Notes: generated by a model not told the origin, from the letters alone. DNA of 64,000 bases from Pseudomonas nitroreducens (GCF_014204515.1 NZ_JACHLI010000017.1:78087-142086); one strand, 5' to 3'. Numbered from the stretch's first letter, positions 1 through 8,297 are shown. Program-made: numbers and translations.

Positions 1-19
1 AACGTTGGCGACAGTGTCG

Positions 20-40
20 ACCTTGCCATCGTGGCAAGGT
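20..40 (+). promoter_or_regulatory. CueR-type operator upstream of the secreted protein gene
   Basis: Perfect dyad ACCTTGCC-N5-GGCAAGGT, the form bound by copper-sensing MerR-family regulators. A weak -35 (TCGACC, 17-22) and a possible -10 (AAGGGT, 42-47) flank it with the 19-base spacing typical of MerR-activated promoters. It shares its left half exactly with the copA box at 621-641. CueR binding is inferred from this match and from the nearby cueR gene. Confidence 0.75.
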
Positions 41-130
41 CAAGGGTCTCTCGCACAAGGCGCTGCAGACTTGTCCTACGTCAGCCACTCAGCCAAGCTG
101 CGGAAATTGCCGATGCTTCGGAGAATACCC

Positions 131-589
131 ATGCACCGCTTCCTTCTACTGGCCGCCCTGTCTCTCGCCAGCCTGTCCCCCGCCAGCTGGGCCGACGGCA
201 TGCCCGAGGCTCCCTCGGCGCCGCCCGCACCGTCCACGCCGCCGCCCAGCACGCCCGGCTCCTGGCCGATGCCCGATGCCCAGCCGGTGTCCTACGCCGT
301 GCTGATCGTCAGCCGCGAGCGGGTCGACACCGGCACTGCCTGCGACATCGACCTCTTCGTGCAGGACCAGAAGGTCTCGCGCCTGCAACCCGAGGGCGAG
401 GTCGCCCTCAACCTGCCGCCGGGCGAGGTCTCGCTGCGCCTGCAGACCGCCAACTCCGGCCTGTGCCGCAGCGGGATCGAACCGCTGCGTGCGCAGTCGG
501 TCCAGTTGCACGCTGGCGAAGTGCGCAAGTTCCGCATCGCCAACAGCGAGAGCGGCCTGTACCTGATGCCGGTGGCCAGCGGCAGTTGA
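131..589 (+). CDS. Small secreted protein of unknown function, probably copper-inducible
   Basis: Predicted 152-residue exported protein. The start at 131 is chosen because a GGAG sits 8 bases upstream and translation begins with a clear signal peptide (MHRFLLLAALSLASLSPASWA, written here only up to ALSPASWA-type cleavage near residue 21). The open frame extends further upstream but without these signals. A proline-rich linker (about residues 27-50) leads to a C-terminal beta-rich part with two cysteines, reminiscent of PEGA-like domains; that resemblance is weak. A CueR-type box lies about 90 bases upstream, and copA with its own box follows, so a periplasmic role in copper handling is a reasonable inference. 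There is no Met- or His-rich metal-binding stretch. The function is not recognised. Confidence 0.7.
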   Translation: MHRFLLLAALSLASLSPASWADGMPEAPSAPPAPSTPPPSTPGSWPMPDAQPVSYAVLIVSRERVDTGTACDIDLFVQDQKVSRLQPEGEVALNLPPGEVSLRLQTANSGLCRSGIEPLRAQSVQLHAGEVRKFRIANSESGLYLMPVASGS

Positions 590-617
590 CCTGCGGCAAG
601 AGGACAACACACGAGGG

Positions 618-648
618 TTGACCTTGCCCTCGTGTCAAGGTTGATGCT
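618..648 (+). promoter_or_regulatory. CueR-controlled copA promoter
   Basis: The operator ACCTTGCC-N5-GTCAAGGT (621-641) sits between a good -35 (TTGACC, 618-623) and a -10 (GATGCT, 643-648) separated by 19 bases. This overlong spacer is the hallmark of promoters that MerR-family activators untwist when metal is bound. copA starts 28 bases downstream of the -10. Confidence 0.85.
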
Positions 649-675
649 AGCGGGGAACTTCAGGGAGAAAGCCCC

Positions 676-3081
676 ATGAGCAGCGCCAACCCCATCGAAC
701 TCGACCTGCCCGTCTCCGGGATGACCTGCGCCAGCTGCGCCGGCCGGGTCGAGCGCGCCCTGCGCAAGGTCCCCGGCGTGCAGGACGCCAGCGTCAACCT
801 CGCCAGCGAACAGGCCCGCGTGCAGCTTGCCGCGCCTTCCGGCGGCGAGACCCTGCCGGCATTGGTCGCCGCCGTCGAACAGGCGGGCTATCAGGTGCCA
901 GCCCACAGCCTGGAACTGAGCATCGAAGGCATGACCTGCGCCAGCTGCGTGGGCCGGGTCGAACGTGCGCTGAACAAGATTCCCGGCGTGCGCTCGGCCA
1001 GCGTCAACCTCGCCAGCGAACGGGCCCACGTCGAACTGCTCGGCGCGGTGGACGCCGCTACGCTGATCGCCGCCGTCGACAAGGCCGGCTATAAAGCCAA
1101 GCCCATCGAGTCCGACCAGCCCGCCGTGGACCCGGCCGTGGCCCGCCTGGCACGCGAGCGCTGGTGGCTGGCCGCCGCCATCCTGCTGTCCCTGCCGCTG
1201 GTGCTGCCGATGGTGGGCGACTGGTTCGGCCAGCACTGGATGCTGCCGGCCTGGGCGCAGTTCCTCCTCGCCACACCCGTGCAATTCCTTATCGGCGCGC
1301 GTTTCTATGTCTCCGCCTACAAGGCCGTGCGCGCCCGCAGCGGCAACATGGACCTGCTGGTCGCCCTCGGCACCAGCGCCGGCTACGGCCTGAGCCTGTA
1401 CCTCTGGTACGCCGCCGCGCCCGGACAGATGCCGCACCTGTACTTCGAAGCCAGCGCCGTGGTCATCACCCTGATCCTGCTCGGCAAATACCTGGAAAGC
1501 CGTGCCAAGCGCCAGACTGCGGCGGCCATCCGCGCCCTCGAAGCCCTGCGCCCAGAGCGCGCCACCCGAGTGCGTGACGGCATTGAGGAAGACGTTGCCA
1601 TCGCCGAACTGCGCCTGGGAGACGAAGTGCTGGTACGCCCTGGCGAACGCTTCCCGGTGGACGGCGAAGTGCTCGCCGGCATCAGCCAGGCCGATGAAGC
1701 CCTGATCACCGGCGAAAGCCTGCCGGTGCCCAAGGATGTCGGCGACCCGGTCACCGGCGGCGCCATCAACGGCCAAGGCGTGCTACGCGTGAAGACCACC
1801 GCGCTGGGTGGCGAGACCGTGCTGGCCCGCATCATCCGCCTGGTGGAAGACGCCCAGGCGGCGAAAGCGCCGATCCAGAAGCTGGTGGACAAGGTCAGCA
1901 ACGTGTTCGTCCCGGTGGTGATCGGCATCGCCCTGCTGACCCTGGTTGGCTGGCTGCTCGCCGGTGCCGGCTGGGAGCAGGCACTGATCAACGCCGTGGC
2001 CGTGCTGGTCATCGCCTGCCCCTGTGCGCTGGGCCTCGCCACCCCGACGGCGATCATGGCCGGTACCGGTGTGGCGGCGAAACACGGCATCCTGATCAAG
2101 GATGCCGAAGCCCTGGAGGTCGCCCACGACGTCACCGCCGTGGCCTTCGACAAGACTGGCACCCTCACCTGGGGCCAGCCGCGCATCACCAATCTCGCGG
2201 CGGATGGCGACGAGAACCTGGCCCTCGCCCTGGCCGGCGCCCTGCAACGCGGCAGCGAACACCCGCTGGCCCGCGCCGTGCTCGACGCCTGCGCCGAGCG
2301 CAGCCTCAACCCGGCCGCCGCCGAAGCCACCCAGGCCCTGACCGGCCGCGGCATCCAGGGCCGCATCGACGGACGCCTGCTGGCCCTGGGCAACCGCCGC
2401 CTGCTCGACGAAGCCCAGCTGCAGCCGGGCACGCTGGCCGAATCGGCAAGGAAATGGGAAGCCGAAGGGCGCACCCTGTCCTGGCTTATAGAGCGTGAAC
2501 CACAAGCCCGCGTGATCGCCCTGTTCGCCTTCGGCGACAGCCTCAAGGAAGGCGCGAAAACCGCCATCGACGCCCTGCGCGAACGCGGCATCGCCAGCCA
2601 CCTGATCACCGGCGACAACCGCGGCAGCGCCAAGGTGGTCGCCGACGCCCTTGGGCTGGACGACGTGCACGCCGAAGTGCTGCCCGGCGACAAGGCCGCC
2701 GTGGTCGGCGCGCTGCGCCAGGAAGGCAAGGTGGTGGCGATGGTCGGCGACGGCATCAACGACGCTCCGGCCCTGGCCGCGGCGGATGTGGGCATCGCCA
2801 TGGGCGGCGGTACCGACGTCGCCATGCACGCCGCCGGCATCACCCTGATGCGCGGCGACCCGCGACTGGTCCCGGCGGCGCTGGACATCTCCCGGCGCAC
2901 CTACGCGAAGATCCGCCAGAACCTGTTCTGGGCCTTCATCTACAACCTGGTGGGCATCCCGCTGGCCGCCTTCGGCCTGCTCAACCCCATGGTCGCCGGC
3001 GCGGCGATGGCCGCCTCCAGCGTCAGCGTGGTGAGCAACGCCCTGTTGCTCAAGCGCTGGAAACCCCGCGATCATCAGTAA
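676..3081 (+). CDS. copA: Cu(+)-exporting P1B-type ATPase CopA
   Basis: Inner-membrane ATPase that pumps Cu(I) from cytoplasm to periplasm. The 801 residues carry two N-terminal heavy-metal-associated domains (GMTCASC at 15-21 and 85-91), transmembrane segments, the actuator TGES loop, the CPC metal-binding motif in a membrane helix (448-450), the phosphorylated Asp in DKTGT (D492), an SEHP motif in the nucleotide-binding domain and the GDGINDAP hinge (691 on). Length and domain order are normal for the family. It is preceded by a CueR-regulated promoter and followed 50 bases later by cueR. Ag(I) is a likely second substrate by family analogy. Confidence 0.97.
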   Translation: MSSANPIELDLPVSGMTCASCAGRVERALRKVPGVQDASVNLASEQARVQLAAPSGGETLPALVAAVEQAGYQVPAHSLELSIEGMTCASCVGRVERALNKIPGVRSASVNLASERAHVELLGAVDAATLIAAVDKAGYKAKPIESDQPAVDPAVARLARERWWLAAAILLSLPLVLPMVGDWFGQHWMLPAWAQFLLATPVQFLIGARFYVSAYKAVRARSGNMDLLVALGTSAGYGLSLYLWYAAAPGQMPHLYFEASAVVITLILLGKYLESRAKRQTAAAIRALEALRPERATRVRDGIEEDVAIAELRLGDEVLVRPGERFPVDGEVLAGISQADEALITGESLPVPKDVGDPVTGGAINGQGVLRVKTTALGGETVLARIIRLVEDAQAAKAPIQKLVDKVSNVFVPVVIGIALLTLVGWLLAGAGWEQALINAVAVLVIACPCALGLATPTAIMAGTGVAAKHGILIKDAEALEVAHDVTAVAFDKTGTLTWGQPRITNLAADGDENLALALAGALQRGSEHPLARAVLDACAERSLNPAAAEATQALTGRGIQGRIDGRLLALGNRRLLDEAQLQPGTLAESARKWEAEGRTLSWLIEREPQARVIALFAFGDSLKEGAKTAIDALRERGIASHLITGDNRGSAKVVADALGLDDVHAEVLPGDKAAVVGALRQEGKVVAMVGDGINDAPALAAADVGIAMGGGTDVAMHAAGITLMRGDPRLVPAALDISRRTYAKIRQNLFWAFIYNLVGIPLAAFGLLNPMVAGAAMAASSVSVVSNALLLKRWKPRDHQ

Positions 3082-3087
3082 GACAGG

Positions 3088-3111
3088 CGCCTCCGTCGAA
3101 AGCCGGAGGCG
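3088..3111 (+). terminator. Hairpin between copA and cueR
   Basis: An 8-bp perfect stem (CGCCTCCG / CGGAGGCG) with an 8-base loop, followed by only a loose T-containing stretch. It could attenuate read-through from copA into cueR or protect the copA mRNA end; it is not a strong intrinsic terminator. Confidence 0.4.
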
Positions 3112-3131
3112 TTCGTTCAGGAGCAATCGAC

Positions 3132-3533
3132 ATGAACATCGGCGAAGCGGCAAAGAAGAGCGGCCTGACCGCGAAGATGATCCGCTACTACGAATCCATC
3201 GGCCTGCTCGCCCCCGCCGGCCGCAGCGCCAGCGGCTACCGCCACTACAGCGAACAGGACCTGCACACCCTGGCCTTCATCCGCCGCTCGCGGGACTTCG
3301 GCTTCTCCCTGGAGGAAGTCGGCCAGTTGCTCGCCCTCTGGCAGGACCGCGCCCGCGCCAGCGCCGACGTGAAAGCGCTGGCCCCCCGCCACATCGACGA
3401 GCTGAACCGCAAGATCGCCGAGCTCAGCAGCCTGCGCGACACCCTGCAGGAGCTGAGCGACCACTGCCAGGGCGACCACCGGCCGGACTGCCCGATCCTC
3501 AAGGACCTGGAATCGGGGAAGTGCTGCCACTGA
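3132..3533 (+). CDS. cueR: Copper-responsive MerR-family regulator CueR
   Basis: A 133-residue MerR-family activator. The N-terminal winged helix (NIGEAAKKSGLTAKMIRYYE) is followed by a dimerisation helix and a metal loop with two cysteines separated by seven residues (CQGDHRPDC, about 113-121), the spacing that distinguishes Cu(I)/Ag(I) sensors from Zn or Hg sensors. The C-terminus ends CCH, as in many CueR proteins. The two CueR boxes upstream are its likely targets. The location next to copA suggests co-transcription with, or read-through from, the copper operon. Confidence 0.93.
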   Translation: MNIGEAAKKSGLTAKMIRYYESIGLLAPAGRSASGYRHYSEQDLHTLAFIRRSRDFGFSLEEVGQLLALWQDRARASADVKALAPRHIDELNRKIAELSSLRDTLQELSDHCQGDHRPDCPILKDLESGKCCH

Positions 3534-3543
3534 CCCGTTTTTT

Positions 3544-3567
3544 GTAGGAGCGAGCTTGCTCGCGAAC
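3544..3567. repeat. REP-like palindrome, GAGCGAGCTTGCTCGCG family
   Basis: Single copy of a Pseudomonas intergenic palindrome (GTAGGAGCGAGCTTGCTCGC followed by GAA). Further copies lie at 4284-4307 and, as an inverted pair, at 47293-47371. Confidence 0.8.
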
Positions 3568-3659
3568 GAATCTCCCCGCGACCACGGCGCTCGCCAGCCT
3601 GGCTGAGGATTATTCAGACAGCGTCTGGTGTTCCGTCCGATATCTGGCTGGCCGCCTCG

Positions 3660-3684
3660 ATTGGTAGCATAATCTGATACCAAT
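3660..3684. promoter_or_regulatory. Probable HicAB operator and promoter
   Basis: Perfect inverted repeat ATTGGTA-N11-TACCAAT, 15 bases before hicA. The spacer contains a good -10 hexamer (CATAAT, 3668-3673), so a repressor bound to both arms would cover the promoter. HicB proteins with a C-terminal ribbon-helix-helix part usually autorepress their operon. Binding here is inferred. Confidence 0.65.
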
Positions 3685-3698
3685 CACCGGAGCACAGG

Positions 3699-3953
3699 AT
3701 GAATGCCCGGCATCGCCGGACGCTGGAGCTGATCTTCTCCCTCCCCGTCCCGACTTCACTGGAATGGCTGCGTATCGAGTCGCTGTTGGTCGCCCTCGGC
3801 GCTCAGTTGATCGAAGGCAACGGTTCGCGAGTGCGTTTCGAACTGAATGGCACCATCGCCACCTTCCATCGCCCGCATCCAGCCAAGGAAGCCAAGCCCT
3901 ACCAGGTGCGCGATGCGCGCAGCATGCTCGAACAGGCAGGAATCCAGCCATGA
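3699..3953 (+). CDS. hicA: HicA-family toxin (mRNA interferase)
   Basis: An 84-residue protein of the HicA fold, a dsRBD-like ribosome-independent RNase that cleaves mRNA when not bound by HicB. Characteristic stretches are GNGSRVRFELNG and FHRPHP, the second holding the candidate catalytic histidines, with a C-terminal MLEQAGI helix. This is the larger HicA subtype, in which GSRV replaces the GSHH seen in the short subtype. GGAG lies 6 bases before the start. The gene overlaps hicB by four bases (ATGA), so the two are translationally coupled. Toxin precedes antitoxin, the usual order for HicAB. Confidence 0.88.
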   Translation: MNARHRRTLELIFSLPVPTSLEWLRIESLLVALGAQLIEGNGSRVRFELNGTIATFHRPHPAKEAKPYQVRDARSMLEQAGIQP

Positions 3954-4276
3954 CGCCCATGAAGTACCAAGGTTATGCCGCCCGCATCGAATACAGCGAC
4001 GACGACGGGCTGTTCATCGGCCATGTCGCCGGCATCCGCGACGTGATCGGATTCCACGGTGAATCGGTCAGCGAGTTGCGCAGGGCGTTCGAAGAAGCAG
4101 TGGATGACTACCTGGCGACCTGCGTGAAACTCGGCCGCGAACCGCAGCGACCGTTCTCCGGCAAGCTCAGCCTGCGCCTCGATCCGCACCTGCATGCGCA
4201 GGTGGCGATCAAGGCCGAGCTGAGCAACCAGAGCATCAACCAGTGGGTCGTCGACCGCCTCGGCGAAGCGGTCTGA
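3950..4276 (+). CDS. hicB: HicB-family antitoxin
   Basis: A 108-residue antitoxin. The N-terminal half is the HicB partial RNase H-like fold (YAARIEYSDDDGLFIGHVAG), which binds and blocks HicA. The C-terminal half (LSLRLDPHLHAQVAIKAE, then a helix ending VVDRL) is a ribbon-helix-helix type DNA-binding part. It most likely represses its own promoter through the inverted repeat at 3660-3684. The start at 3950 gives the ATGA overlap with hicA; a second Met four codons on is possible. Confidence 0.88.
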   Translation: MTPMKYQGYAARIEYSDDDGLFIGHVAGIRDVIGFHGESVSELRRAFEEAVDDYLATCVKLGREPQRPFSGKLSLRLDPHLHAQVAIKAELSNQSINQWVVDRLGEAV

Positions 4277-4283
4277 TGCATTT

Positions 4284-4307
4284 GCAGGAGCGAGCTTGCT
4301 CGCGAAC
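4284..4307. repeat. REP-like palindrome, second copy
   Basis: Near-identical to the copy at 3544-3567 (GCAGGAGCGAGCTTGCTCGC...). The two copies bracket the hicAB operon in the same orientation. Confidence 0.75.
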
Positions 4308-4359
4308 CAACTTCCCGGCAGCGCCGTTGCTGAACAATCTCGCTCCGACAGGTAAATCC

Positions 4360-5250
4360 TCAGCCTTGCGCGCTGGCCACGGCGCGACGACGCCAGAGCG
4401 AAGCTGGCAGCACCGTTACGGCAAGGCCAACGAAGACCAGTACGCAGGCCATCCAGTCCTGGGTGGTGAGGTCTTCGCCGAGGAACAGCCAGCCCGACAG
4501 CAGGCCGGACACCGGCACGGCCAGGGCAAACGGCGTGACTTGGCTGGCCGGGTAGCGGCGTAGCAGGAAGCTCCACAGACCGAAGCCGACGGTGGTGGCA
4601 AGGAAGGCGATGTAGAGCAGCGCGCCCGCGCCGGTCCAGTTGATATTGAGCACGGCGTGCTCGATGGCTTGCGGGCCTTCGAAGATCCACGACAGGATCA
4701 GCAGCGGCAGCGGCGGTATCAGGCTGACCCAGCTGATCAGGCGCAGCATGTCGGTCGCCCCGGAGCGCTTGGTGGCGATGTTGGAGAAGGCCCAGGCCAA
4801 CGCGGCGGCGATCACCAGCAGGAAGGCCACCAGGCTGTCGCCCAGGGGGCGTTCCAGGCCGATCAGCAGCAGCCCACCAGCGGCCAGCGCCAGGCCGATC
4901 AGTGCGCGCGGGCTGGGGCGCTCGCCGAGGAACGCCGCGGCGATCAGCACGGTGAAGAACACCTGGCTCTGCAGGACCAGCGACGACAGCCCGGCGGGCA
5001 TGCCGATGTGCATGCCGACGAACAGCAGGCCGAACTTGACCACGCCCAACAGCACGCCGATCTGCACGATGCGCCAGAACGGCGCCGGCAGCGGACCGCG
5101 CAGGAAGATCAACGGCAGCGCCGCCAGGGCGAAGCGCAGCGCGCAGAACAGCAGCGGCGGGAAGTCGTGCAGGCCTACCTTGATCACGACGAAGTTGACA
5201 CCCCAGATCAGGGTGACCAGCAAGGCGAGGAGAACATGGCGGAGGGGCAT
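4360..5250 (-). CDS. eamA: EamA-type exporter (O-acetylserine/cysteine exporter-like)
   Basis: A 296-residue inner-membrane transporter of the drug/metabolite superfamily with about ten hydrophobic helices forming two EamA repeats. The N-terminal stretch (LIWGVNFVVIKVGLHDFPPL) and GMPAGLSSLVLQSQ closely match E. coli EamA, which exports O-acetylserine and cysteine. Substrate assignment is by that similarity only. It is transcribed alone on the minus strand, with a repeat-bearing intergenic region upstream. Confidence 0.82.
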   Translation of the reverse strand: MPLRHVLLALLVTLIWGVNFVVIKVGLHDFPPLLFCALRFALAALPLIFLRGPLPAPFWRIVQIGVLLGVVKFGLLFVGMHIGMPAGLSSLVLQSQVFFTVLIAAAFLGERPSPRALIGLALAAGGLLLIGLERPLGDSLVAFLLVIAAALAWAFSNIATKRSGATDMLRLISWVSLIPPLPLLILSWIFEGPQAIEHAVLNINWTGAGALLYIAFLATTVGFGLWSFLLRRYPASQVTPFALAVPVSGLLSGWLFLGEDLTTQDWMACVLVFVGLAVTVLPASLWRRRAVASAQG

Positions 5251-5380
5251 GGCAGAGCGCTCGGGGTGGGATCAGGCAAAACTAACAGGCCACGTCTGAA
5301 ATGTATGGATACAGTTGTGGGCTTACAGTTTTTTCGCAGGATCGAACGGCAATCCAGCCCAAGACAAAGAAGGAACCGTT

Positions 5381-5463
5381 CGTAGGATGGCCTGGAGCGC
5401 AGCGATACCCATCAATCCCGGCGAACGACAGCATGGGTATCGCTGCGCTCCACCCATCCTACG
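5381..5463. repeat. Inverted repeat, CGTAGGATGG...GATACCCAT family
   Basis: Two arms (CGTAGGATGG...GCAGCGATACCCAT and its inverse ATGGGTATCGCTGCGCTCCA...CATCCTACG) separated by about 20 variable bases. The same element occurs at 40700-40781 and 43236-43320. It fills most of the gap between eamA and the downstream minus-strand gene. Confidence 0.85.
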
Positions 5464-5496
5464 CAGTGCGAGACGGTTACATCGGCGAAATGGTTT

Positions 5497-6069
5497 TCAC
5501 AGAGATTCGATGCGCAGCTTCGGCCAGCGCGCCTGCCAGTTCTTGGCGGCGATACGCTCACGGTAGATGTGCGGCTTGGCGCGGAAGTGTTCGGTCGGGC
5601 GGACGCGCTGCTCCAAGATGTCCGAGATGCCCAGCGGGGCCAGCAACTCCAGCGAGTCACCCCGCAGACGCAGCGCCACTGCGGTGCAGACCTCCGGCCA
5701 GTGGCACATTGCATCCGCGCATTCCCGGTAGGGCGAATCACCGTTACGCACGTGCATTCGCGCCTGGTTGCGCACCGACCAGGGCGCGTCGGGGCAAACT
5801 TCCAGCAGCTTTCGCTCCCAGGCGTAATCCGCCTCGGGCTCCAGGCATTCGGCCTCGAAGTAGAGCACGTCGATATCGCTGAGCGGCGTGGGTTCGTCGT
5901 GGCCATGCAAGGCATCCCACACCGCATTGCGCACGAACCCGGCGGCGACCCAGGCGCCTGACGGGCCGTGATCACGTACGACACGCAACAGATGCAGGCG
6001 TTCGGCTTGCCCGGCGATCAGAGCGAGCAGCTCTGATTCGCCGGGCAATCGGCTCAGGCCTGTTCCCAC
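5497..6069 (-). CDS. Nucleotidyltransferase-family protein
   Basis: A 190-residue protein of the uncharacterised nucleotidyltransferase family of the YgiS/DUF925 type. The active-site-like motif is AGFVRNAVWDALHG followed by LSDIDVLYF, where the DxD pair would bind metal. Length is normal. The start is a GTG at 6069, inside the last codons of the RIO kinase gene (16-base overlap); there is no ATG in the first forty codons, so translation is probably coupled to the upstream gene. The substrate is unknown. Confidence 0.75.
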   Translation of the reverse strand: MGTGLSRLPGESELLALIAGQAERLHLLRVVRDHGPSGAWVAAGFVRNAVWDALHGHDEPTPLSDIDVLYFEAECLEPEADYAWERKLLEVCPDAPWSVRNQARMHVRNGDSPYRECADAMCHWPEVCTAVALRLRGDSLELLAPLGISDILEQRVRPTEHFRAKPHIYRERIAAKNWQARWPKLRIESL

Positions 6070-6950
6070 GGCGGGGGCGGTGGCTCGTCGCGCGGCTGGG
6101 GAGCGTCCTGGGCGGCACGGCCGGCCTCGCGGCGCTCCTGTTCGCGCATGGCCTCGGCGATTTCACGCAGCACCGAGTCGACATCGGCCTCGTCTTCCGG
6201 ATCATCGAAATGCCCGGTCAGCGGAGTGTCCGGCTGCAGCTTGCCGTCCTCGTAGAGGGCCCACATTTCCTTGGCATAGTGCGTGTACTTGAGCTCCGGG
6301 GCGAAGCGGCCGAAGTAGGCGGCCATGTTGCCCACGTCGCGCTCCAGCATGCGGAAGGCGTGGTTGTTGCCGGCGGCGTCCACCGCCTGCGGCAGGTCGA
6401 TGATTACCGGGCCGTCAGGGCCGACCAGCACGTTGAATTCCGACAGGTCGCCGTGCACGAGGCCCGCGCAGAGCATCATGACGATCTGGCGGATGAGGAA
6501 TTCGTGGAAGTCGCGGGCGATGTCCGCTTCCATCTCCACATCATTCAGGCGCGGCGCGGCGTCGCCGTCTTCATCGGCGACCATTTCCATCAACAGCACG
6601 CCGTCGAGGAAATCGTAGGGCTTGGGCACCCGCACGCCGGCATTGGCCAGGCGGAACAGTGCGGCGACCTCGGCGTTCTGCCAGGCGTCCTCCTGCTCCT
6701 TGCGACCGTACTTGGTGCCCTTGGCCATGGCGCGGGCCTGGCGGCTGTTGCGTACCTTGCGGCCTTCCTGGTATTCGGCGGCCCGGCGGAAGCTGCGCTT
6801 GTTGGCTTCCTTGTAGACCTTGGCGCAGCGCAGCTCGGTGCCGCAGCGCACCACGTAGACCGCTGCTTCCTTGCCGCTCATCAGCGGGCGCAATACTTCA
6901 TCGATCAGGCCGTCTTCGATCAACGGCTCTAGGCGTTTCGGGGTCTTCAT
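6054..6950 (-). CDS. RIO-family serine protein kinase
   Basis: A 298-residue atypical protein kinase of the RIO1 type. Visible features are the ATP-binding lysine in CAKVYK (K44), the RIO-specific flexible loop with basic residues (about 50-85), the catalytic loop HGDLSEFN (H166, D168, N173) and the metal-binding IIDLPQ (D185). The C-terminal 60 residues are acidic then proline-rich and probably disordered. RIO kinases act in ribosome maturation in archaea and eukaryotes; the bacterial role is not established. AGGA precedes the start at 6950. It overlaps the nucleotidyltransferase gene and lies 73 bases downstream of the HD-GYP gene. Confidence 0.88.
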   Translation of the reverse strand: MKTPKRLEPLIEDGLIDEVLRPLMSGKEAAVYVVRCGTELRCAKVYKEANKRSFRRAAEYQEGRKVRNSRQARAMAKGTKYGRKEQEDAWQNAEVAALFRLANAGVRVPKPYDFLDGVLLMEMVADEDGDAAPRLNDVEMEADIARDFHEFLIRQIVMMLCAGLVHGDLSEFNVLVGPDGPVIIDLPQAVDAAGNNHAFRMLERDVGNMAAYFGRFAPELKYTHYAKEMWALYEDGKLQPDTPLTGHFDDPEDEADVDSVLREIAEAMREQERREAGRAAQDAPQPRDEPPPPPWEQA

Positions 6951-7022
6951 CAGGTTTCCTGGCGTACCTCTCTGGGGCGCTGCGCTCCTTATACGGCAAA
7001 GCTGCCCAAGCGCCCAGTGCGA

Positions 7023-8204
7023 TCAGGGTTCGGGGGGCGTCAACTCGATACTTTCGGTGACGGCGTCTTCCAGCCGCTGCAGTTCCAGGCCCAGCGCCTC
7101 GTCGCTGTCGGCGTAGCGCTGGGCGATGCTGGCAAAGCCTTCGGCCGCCTCGCCGAAGGCTTCCACCAGGCGCGGGTCGAACTGGCTGCCGGCGCCGGCC
7201 TTGATCTGCGCCGCCGCTTCCTCAGGCGTCTGCGAGGCGCGATAGGCATGGCGGCAGGTCAGTTCGTCGTAGCAATCGATCAGCGCCAGCATCCGCGCGC
7301 CCAGCGGGATGCGGTCGCCGGCCAGGCCTTCGGGGAAGCCGCTGCCATCCCAGTGTTCATGGTGGCTGTAGGCGATTTCCTTGGCGTAGCGCAGGAATTC
7401 CGCCGGCGAGCCCAGCTTGCGCTCGGCCGCGGCCAGGGCATCGCGGCCGACCGTGGTGTGGTTTTCCAGGATCAGCCGGTCGGCTTCTTCCAGTTGGCCG
7501 GGGCTGTGCAGGATGCGGTCGGGCACGGCGACCTTGCCGATGTCGTGCAGCTGCGCCGAGCGCACCAGCAGCTCGATGTTCTCCACCGACAGCTCGGCGG
7601 CGAACTCGCTCTGCAGCGCCAGGGTGGTACCGAGCAGGCGCATGTAGTGCTCGATGCGCACCAGGTGGTTGCTGTGCGGGTTGTCGCGCAGGTCGCAGAG
7701 GGTCGCCATGGCTTCCAGGGTGGCATCCTGGATCGCCTGCAGCTCGCGGGAGCGGCGGCGCACCTCCAGCTCCAGGTACTCGCTCTTGTCGCGCAGGAAG
7801 TCGGCGTTGGCCTTGAGGTTCAGGTGGGCGCGGATGCGCGCCAGGGTCACCGGCGGGCTGATCGGCTTGGTCAGGTAGTCCACCGCGCCCAGGTCCAGGC
7901 CCTTCTGCTCGTCGCTGGCGTTGACCATGCCGGTGAGGAAGATCACCGGAATGTCGCGGGTCAGCGGGTCAGCCTTGAGCTGGCGGCAGACCTCGTAGCC
8001 GTCCATCTCTGGCATCATGATGTCGAGCAGCACCAGGTCCGGCCGCGGATCGCCCTGCACCAGGCGCAGCGCCTTGGCACCGCTGGAGGCGACGCGCACC
8101 TGGTAGCGGTCCATCAGCAGCTCGCTCATGAGCATCAGGTTGTCCGGCTGATCGTCCACCACCAGGATGGTTTCCTGCTCCGGCCGGTCCAGCATGCTAT
8201 CCAT
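7023..8204 (-). CDS. Response regulator with HD-GYP phosphodiesterase domain
   Basis: A 393-residue two-domain protein: an N-terminal receiver (phospho-acceptor D61, in LVLLDIMMPEMDG), a coiled linker (about 130-165), then an HD-GYP domain that hydrolyses cyclic-di-GMP. The HD pair is H220-D221 (LHDIGKVAVPD). The signature triad reads GFP (289-291) rather than GYP, within HHEHWDGSGFP. It resembles the PA4781 type of P. aeruginosa in architecture and neighbours. The sensor kinase gene ends 93 bases upstream on the same strand, so the two are a likely cognate pair and operon. Phosphorylation probably gates phosphodiesterase activity. Confidence 0.9.
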   Translation of the reverse strand: MDSMLDRPEQETILVVDDQPDNLMLMSELLMDRYQVRVASSGAKALRLVQGDPRPDLVLLDIMMPEMDGYEVCRQLKADPLTRDIPVIFLTGMVNASDEQKGLDLGAVDYLTKPISPPVTLARIRAHLNLKANADFLRDKSEYLELEVRRRSRELQAIQDATLEAMATLCDLRDNPHSNHLVRIEHYMRLLGTTLALQSEFAAELSVENIELLVRSAQLHDIGKVAVPDRILHSPGQLEEADRLILENHTTVGRDALAAAERKLGSPAEFLRYAKEIAYSHHEHWDGSGFPEGLAGDRIPLGARMLALIDCYDELTCRHAYRASQTPEEAAAQIKAGAGSQFDPRLVEAFGEAAEGFASIAQRYADSDEALGLELQRLEDAVTESIELTPPEP

Positions 8205-8297
8205 CGCACCCCCTCACATCGATCAGATTCGTGTCATGGCATGGGTGATCGGACCTCTGCCCGACGCACGCGTTCCTGCCTGGACTTCATTGGCGGC

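Noticed and set aside
5..130. Extension of the first gene back to position 5
   Set aside because: It would translate through the CueR box and the promoter; the start at 131 has a Shine-Dalgarno sequence and opens directly into a signal peptide.
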